Source: Actinoplanes flavus (GTDB lineage Bacteria; Actinomycetota; Actinomycetes; Mycobacteriales; Micromonosporaceae). Taken from it: 64,000 nt of DNA. Shown piece by piece: positions 60,806-64,000 of this stretch. Positions within the stretch are counted from its first letter, which is position 1. Every line of letters begins with the position of its first letter. A program made the translations under genes and the position numbers. The notes below the pieces were generated by a model. It was not told where the DNA came from. It ran no database searches and saw only the letters and a program-made list of their open reading frames with translations. The stretch lies in NCBI RefSeq assembly GCF_017592555.1, contig NZ_JAGFNS010000005.1, positions 115,241 to 179,240 of the forward strand, written 5' to 3'.

Positions 60806-63643
60806 ATGCCTGGACATCTCGTGACACAAGCAGCCATTGCCGTTTCGCTGGTGGAGAACCTTCGCCGGGCGGGCGTGACCGACGTCCTCACCGACGCGGC
60901 ACACCGGTCGGCGTACGCGTCCGACGCCTCGCTGTACCGGATCGTGCCGCAGGCGATCGTCCGGCCGCGCTCCGGCGACGACGTCCTGGCCACCCTCGAG
61001 GTGTGCCGCACGCTGGGCGTGCCGATCACGGCGCGCGGCGCGGGCACCTCGGTCGCCGGCAACGCGATCGGCCCCGGCGTCATCCTCGACTTCAGCCGGC
61101 ACATGAACCGGGTGCTCGACGTCGACCCGGTGACCCGGACCGCCCGGGTGCAGGCCGGCACCATCCAGGCCACCCTCCAGGCCGCCGCCAAGCCGCACGG
61201 GCTGCGGTTCGGGCCGGACCCGTCGACGCACACCCGCTGCACCATCGGCGGCATGATCGGCAACAACTCGTGCGGGTCACGGACCCTCGGCTACGGCCGG
61301 ACCTCGGACAACGTGGCCGGGCTGCGCGCCTACACGATCGACGGCGACGAGCTGATCACGGATCCGCTGAGCGGCGCCGAGAAGATCACCGGGGCGTTGC
61401 GCGATGTCATCGGCGCCAACCTCGCGGTCGCCCGTACCGAGTTCGCCCGCTTCGGCCGCCAGGTCTCCGGGTACGCGGTGGAGCACCTGCTGCCGGAGAA
61501 CGGGTTCAATCTCACCGAGTTCCTGGTCGGCAGCGAGGGCACCCTCGCGGTGATCACCGAGGCGACCGTGAAACTGGTCGCCGACCCGGTCCACCGCACC
61601 CTCATCGTGCTCGGCTACCCCGATTTCGGTACGGCCGGCGACATCATCCCGAAGATCCTGGAGTTCCAGCCCACCGCCTGCGAGGGCCTCGACCACCGCA
61701 TCTGCGACGTGGTCCGCAGCCGCCGCGGCCCGGACGCCGTCCCGCCGCTGCCCGGCGGCACCGCCTGGCTGATGGTGGAGATCGCCGGCGACGACCTCGA
61801 CGACGTCCGCGACCGCACCCGGCGACTGCTCGCCGTCGCCGAGGCGGTCGACTCCCGGGTGGTGGAGGACACCGCCGAGGCCGCCCCGCTGTGGAAGATC
61901 CGCGAGGACGGCGCCGGCCTGGCCGGGCGGGCCCCCTCCGGGCTGCCCGCGCACGCCGGCTGGGAGGACGCCGCCGTCCCGCCCGCCCGCATCGGCGCCT
62001 ACCTGCGCGACTTCGACGCCCTCACGGCACGGCACGGGCTCAGCGTCATGCCGTACGGGCACCTCGGCGACGGCTGCGTGCACGTGCGCCTCGACTTCCC
62101 GCTGGACAAGCCGGACGGCCCGGCCCGCTTCCGCGCCTTCCTGGAGGACGCCGCCGACCTGGTGGTCAGCTACGGCGGATCGCTCTCCGGCGAACATGGC
62201 GACGGCCGCGCCCGCAGCGAACTGCTGGCCCGGATGTACTCGCCGGACGCCATGAACCTGTTCCGCCGGATCAAGCACACCTTCGACCCGAACAACCTGC
62301 TCAACCCGGGCAACCTGGTCGACCCGGACCCGGTGGACGCCAACATCCGCGTCTCGGCGGCCCGGCCGGTGCGCACCGAACTGGCGCTGGCCTACCACTC
62401 CGACGGCGGCGACTTCAACCAGGCCGTGCACCGGTGCACCGGCGTCGGCAAGTGCCGTGCCGACACCACCGTGCTCGGCGGCGTGATGTGCCCGTCGTAC
62501 CTCGCCACCAAGAACGAGAAGGACTCCACCCGCGGACGGGCGCGCGTGCTCCAGGAGATGCTCGACGGGGACCTGGCGCCGGACTGGCGCGCGGAGGCCG
62601 TACACGATGCTCTTGATCTTTGTCTGTCCTGCAAGGGCTGTGCGTCGGACTGCCCGACCGGGATCGACATGGCGGCCTACAAGTCCGAGGTGCTGCACCA
62701 GAGTTTCAAGGGGCGGGTGCGGCCCCGGTCGCACTACTCGCTCGGCTGGCTGCCGCGCTGGTCCCGGCTCGCGTCGAAGATGCCGGCGCTGGCCAACCTG
62801 GCGACCAGCCTGCCCGGCATCCGCGGCCTCGCGCTGTGGATCGCGGGCGTCGACAAGCGCCGCAACATCCCGAGCTTCGCGCCGAAGACGTTCCGCGGAT
62901 CCTTCGTCCCGGTGAAGACCGGCAAACCGGTCGTGCTGTTCGTCGACAGCTTCACCGACCACTTCTCGCCGGAGATCGCCCGCGCCGCGGTCGACCTGCT
63001 CGTCGACGCCGGCTACGCCCCGCAGGTCGCCAGCCGCACGGCCTGCTGCGGCCTCACCTGGATCTCCACCGGCCAGCTCGACGCGGCCCGCCGCATCCTC
63101 GGCAACACCGTCGCCGAACTGCACGAGGCGGTCAAGCAGGGCATCCCGATCGTCGGCCTGGAACCGTCCTGCACCGGCGTGCTGCGCCAGGACGCGGTCG
63201 AGCTGGTCGACAACGAGGCGGCCAAGGAGGTCGCCGCGGCGACGAAGACGGTGGCCGAGCTGCTCGCCGCCACCCCCGGCTGGGAACCGCCCTCCCTGGA
63301 AGGGGTCCGGGTGATCGCCCAGCCGCACTGCCACCACCACGCCGTCATGGGCTGGGGCGCCGACGCCAAGCTGCTCAAGAACGCCGGGGCCACGGTCAGA
63401 CGGCTCGGCGGCTGCTGTGGGCTGGCCGGCAACTTCGGTGTCGAACGCGGCCACTACGAGGTGTCCGTGCAGGTCGCCGAACAGCAGCTGCTGCCCGCCC
63501 TGGAACAGGCCGAAGAAGGTGACGTGTTCCTGGCCGACGGGTTCTCCTGCCGCACCCAGGCCGACGACCTGGCCGGAGTGACCGGCGTGCACTTGGTGCA
63601 GCTGCTCGCCGACGCGCTGCCCAAGAAGCAGGTCGATCGGTGA
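60806..63643 (+). CDS. D-lactate-dehydrogenase-type FAD / Fe-S oxidoreductase (GlcD-GlpC-like fusion)
   Basis: The 945-residue protein combines two parts. The N-terminal FAD_binding_4/FAD-oxidase_C (PCMH) part covers about 1-520: ITARGAGTSVAGNAIGPGVILDFSRHMN, GGMIGNNSCGSRTLGYGRTSDN, LVGSEGTLAVITEATVKL, YGGSLSGEHGDGRARSELL. The C-terminal part has a [4Fe-4S] cluster motif CLSCKGCASDCPTG, an earlier CTGVGKCRAD, and CCG-type domains (TACCGLTWISTG; GGCCGLAGNFG). It oxidises D-2-hydroxy acids such as D-lactate or glycolate and passes electrons to quinone. The start is uncertain (ATG 60806 or GTG 60821). Confidence 0.92.
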   Translation: MPGHLVTQAAIAVSLVENLRRAGVTDVLTDAAHRSAYASDASLYRIVPQAIVRPRSGDDVLATLEVCRTLGVPITARGAGTSVAGNAIGPGVILDFSRHMNRVLDVDPVTRTARVQAGTIQATLQAAAKPHGLRFGPDPSTHTRCTIGGMIGNNSCGSRTLGYGRTSDNVAGLRAYTIDGDELITDPLSGAEKITGALRDVIGANLAVARTEFARFGRQVSGYAVEHLLPENGFNLTEFLVGSEGTLAVITEATVKLVADPVHRTLIVLGYPDFGTAGDIIPKILEFQPTACEGLDHRICDVVRSRRGPDAVPPLPGGTAWLMVEIAGDDLDDVRDRTRRLLAVAEAVDSRVVEDTAEAAPLWKIREDGAGLAGRAPSGLPAHAGWEDAAVPPARIGAYLRDFDALTARHGLSVMPYGHLGDGCVHVRLDFPLDKPDGPARFRAFLEDAADLVVSYGGSLSGEHGDGRARSELLARMYSPDAMNLFRRIKHTFDPNNLLNPGNLVDPDPVDANIRVSAARPVRTELALAYHSDGGDFNQAVHRCTGVGKCRADTTVLGGVMCPSYLATKNEKDSTRGRARVLQEMLDGDLAPDWRAEAVHDALDLCLSCKGCASDCPTGIDMAAYKSEVLHQSFKGRVRPRSHYSLGWLPRWSRLASKMPALANLATSLPGIRGLALWIAGVDKRRNIPSFAPKTFRGSFVPVKTGKPVVLFVDSFTDHFSPEIARAAVDLLVDAGYAPQVASRTACCGLTWISTGQLDAARRILGNTVAELHEAVKQGIPIVGLEPSCTGVLRQDAVELVDNEAAKEVAAATKTVAELLAATPGWEPPSLEGVRVIAQPHCHHHAVMGWGADAKLLKNAGATVRRLGGCCGLAGNFGVERGHYEVSVQVAEQQLLPALEQAEEGDVFLADGFSCRTQADDLAGVTGVHLVQLLADALPKKQVDR

Positions 63644-63705
63644 GCATCCGGTCCGGATCGAACGGATAGCCCCCGGCCGGCGCCTTCTCCGGGAGAATCA
63701 TCGTG

Positions 63706-64000
63706 ATGAAGACCCTCGCGAGACTGCCACACCGGCTCGCGGCGCTGCTCGTCGCCGGGACCCTGGGTTCCTGCGCCCCGGCGACCGGCGTCGCCGCGGA
63801 GGAGCCGGCCGCGCGCAACGTCATCTTCATCAACGGCGACGGCATGGGCGCCGCCCACCGCGAGGCCGCACGCCTCTACCACCTCGGCCAGGGCGGGCGG
63901 CTCGCCATGGACCGGCTGCCGTACTCCGGGCAGCTCACCACCAGCCCGAAGGACCCGGTCTCGGAGATCACCGACTCGGCGGCCGGGGCCACCGCGTGGG
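63706..64000 (+). CDS. Alkaline phosphatase (PhoA-type), N-terminal part, cut by window end
   Basis: Ninety-eight codons are visible. The protein has a lipoprotein-type signal (GTLGSC at about residue 24), the first metal site in VIFINGDGMGAAH, and the start of the nucleophile region TDSAAGATAW at the window edge, matching the catalytic Ser segment of alkaline phosphatases. It would hydrolyse phosphomonoesters at the cell surface. The ATG at 63706 overlaps a GTG at 63703; GGGAGA lies upstream. The C-terminus lies outside the window. Confidence 0.85.
   Translation, partial: MKTLARLPHRLAALLVAGTLGSCAPATGVAAEEPAARNVIFINGDGMGAAHREAARLYHLGQGGRLAMDRLPYSGQLTTSPKDPVSEITDSAAGATAW

Overview
The window is about 72% GC with near-saturated G/C at third codon positions, frequent GTG/TTG starts and four-base ATGA/GTGA gene overlaps. 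It carries an ESX-type (type VII) secretion locus, SUKH and SseB-domain proteins, an XRE/NB-ARC/TPR regulator and a methyl-accepting chemotaxis protein. Together these point to a filamentous actinomycete, most likely Actinoplanes or another Micromonosporaceae. Species-level assignment is inference. I see no tRNA, rRNA, CRISPR array, insertion sequence or prophage.

Region 1 (1-29.4 kb) is a type VII secretion system. The core is EccC (minus strand), EccD and EccB (plus) and a mycosin-like protein (minus) that has lost every catalytic residue. No EccE is seen. A long minus-strand block runs from about 25.6 to 9.6 kb. In transcription order it holds a WXG100 pair, a YbaB-like protein, a YxxxD-tailed small protein, a giant 3405-residue WXG-headed polymorphic toxin, a coupled candidate immunity protein, two unknown proteins, a SUKH protein and an SseB-domain protein. 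Two helical or Pro/Thr-rich candidate ESX substrates and one unknown gene are transcribed the other way. The giant reading frame looks like a chain of toxin cassettes: several HE-motif modules, a GNAT-like fold, a DUF4157-like zincin and an ADP-ribosyltransferase-like domain. In two places the giant frame degenerates into low-complexity sequence while another frame on the same strand encodes a well-formed small protein with good codon usage and its own ribosome binding site: a 75-residue immunity-like protein and an 85-residue EF-Tu-domain-2-like protein. These look like immunity genes overprinted inside a fused cassette array, and this is the most unusual feature of the window.

Region 2 (29.4-38.5 kb) holds an ABM-domain protein and an AraC regulator divergent from a tightly coupled catabolic operon: quinone oxidoreductase, TauD/TfdA dioxygenase, BKACE (DUF849) enzyme, MFS transporter, RBBP9-like hydrolase, acyl-CoA ligase and a YeiH-family membrane protein.

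Region 3 (38.5-49.7 kb) is mixed: a DUF3592 protein, a regulator remnant, an ABC exporter, a DUF1611-like P-loop protein, a Uma2 nuclease-fold protein, a secreted Ig-like protein, a hemerythrin, an M20 peptidase remnant, a PLP decarboxylase, a secreted trypsin-like protease and a complete polar amino-acid ABC importer.

Region 4 (49.7-64 kb) holds an MCP with a long, possibly structured leader, a secreted beta-propeller protein, a YgjV/GNAT-like protein, a DsbA-VKOR disulfide-forming pair followed by a clear terminator, a cytochrome P450, a small operon (CMD-like, DUF1801, MazG-like), an XRE/NB-ARC/TPR regulator, a secreted unknown protein, a D-lactate-dehydrogenase-type FAD/Fe-S oxidoreductase, and the start of a lipoprotein alkaline phosphatase cut by the window end.
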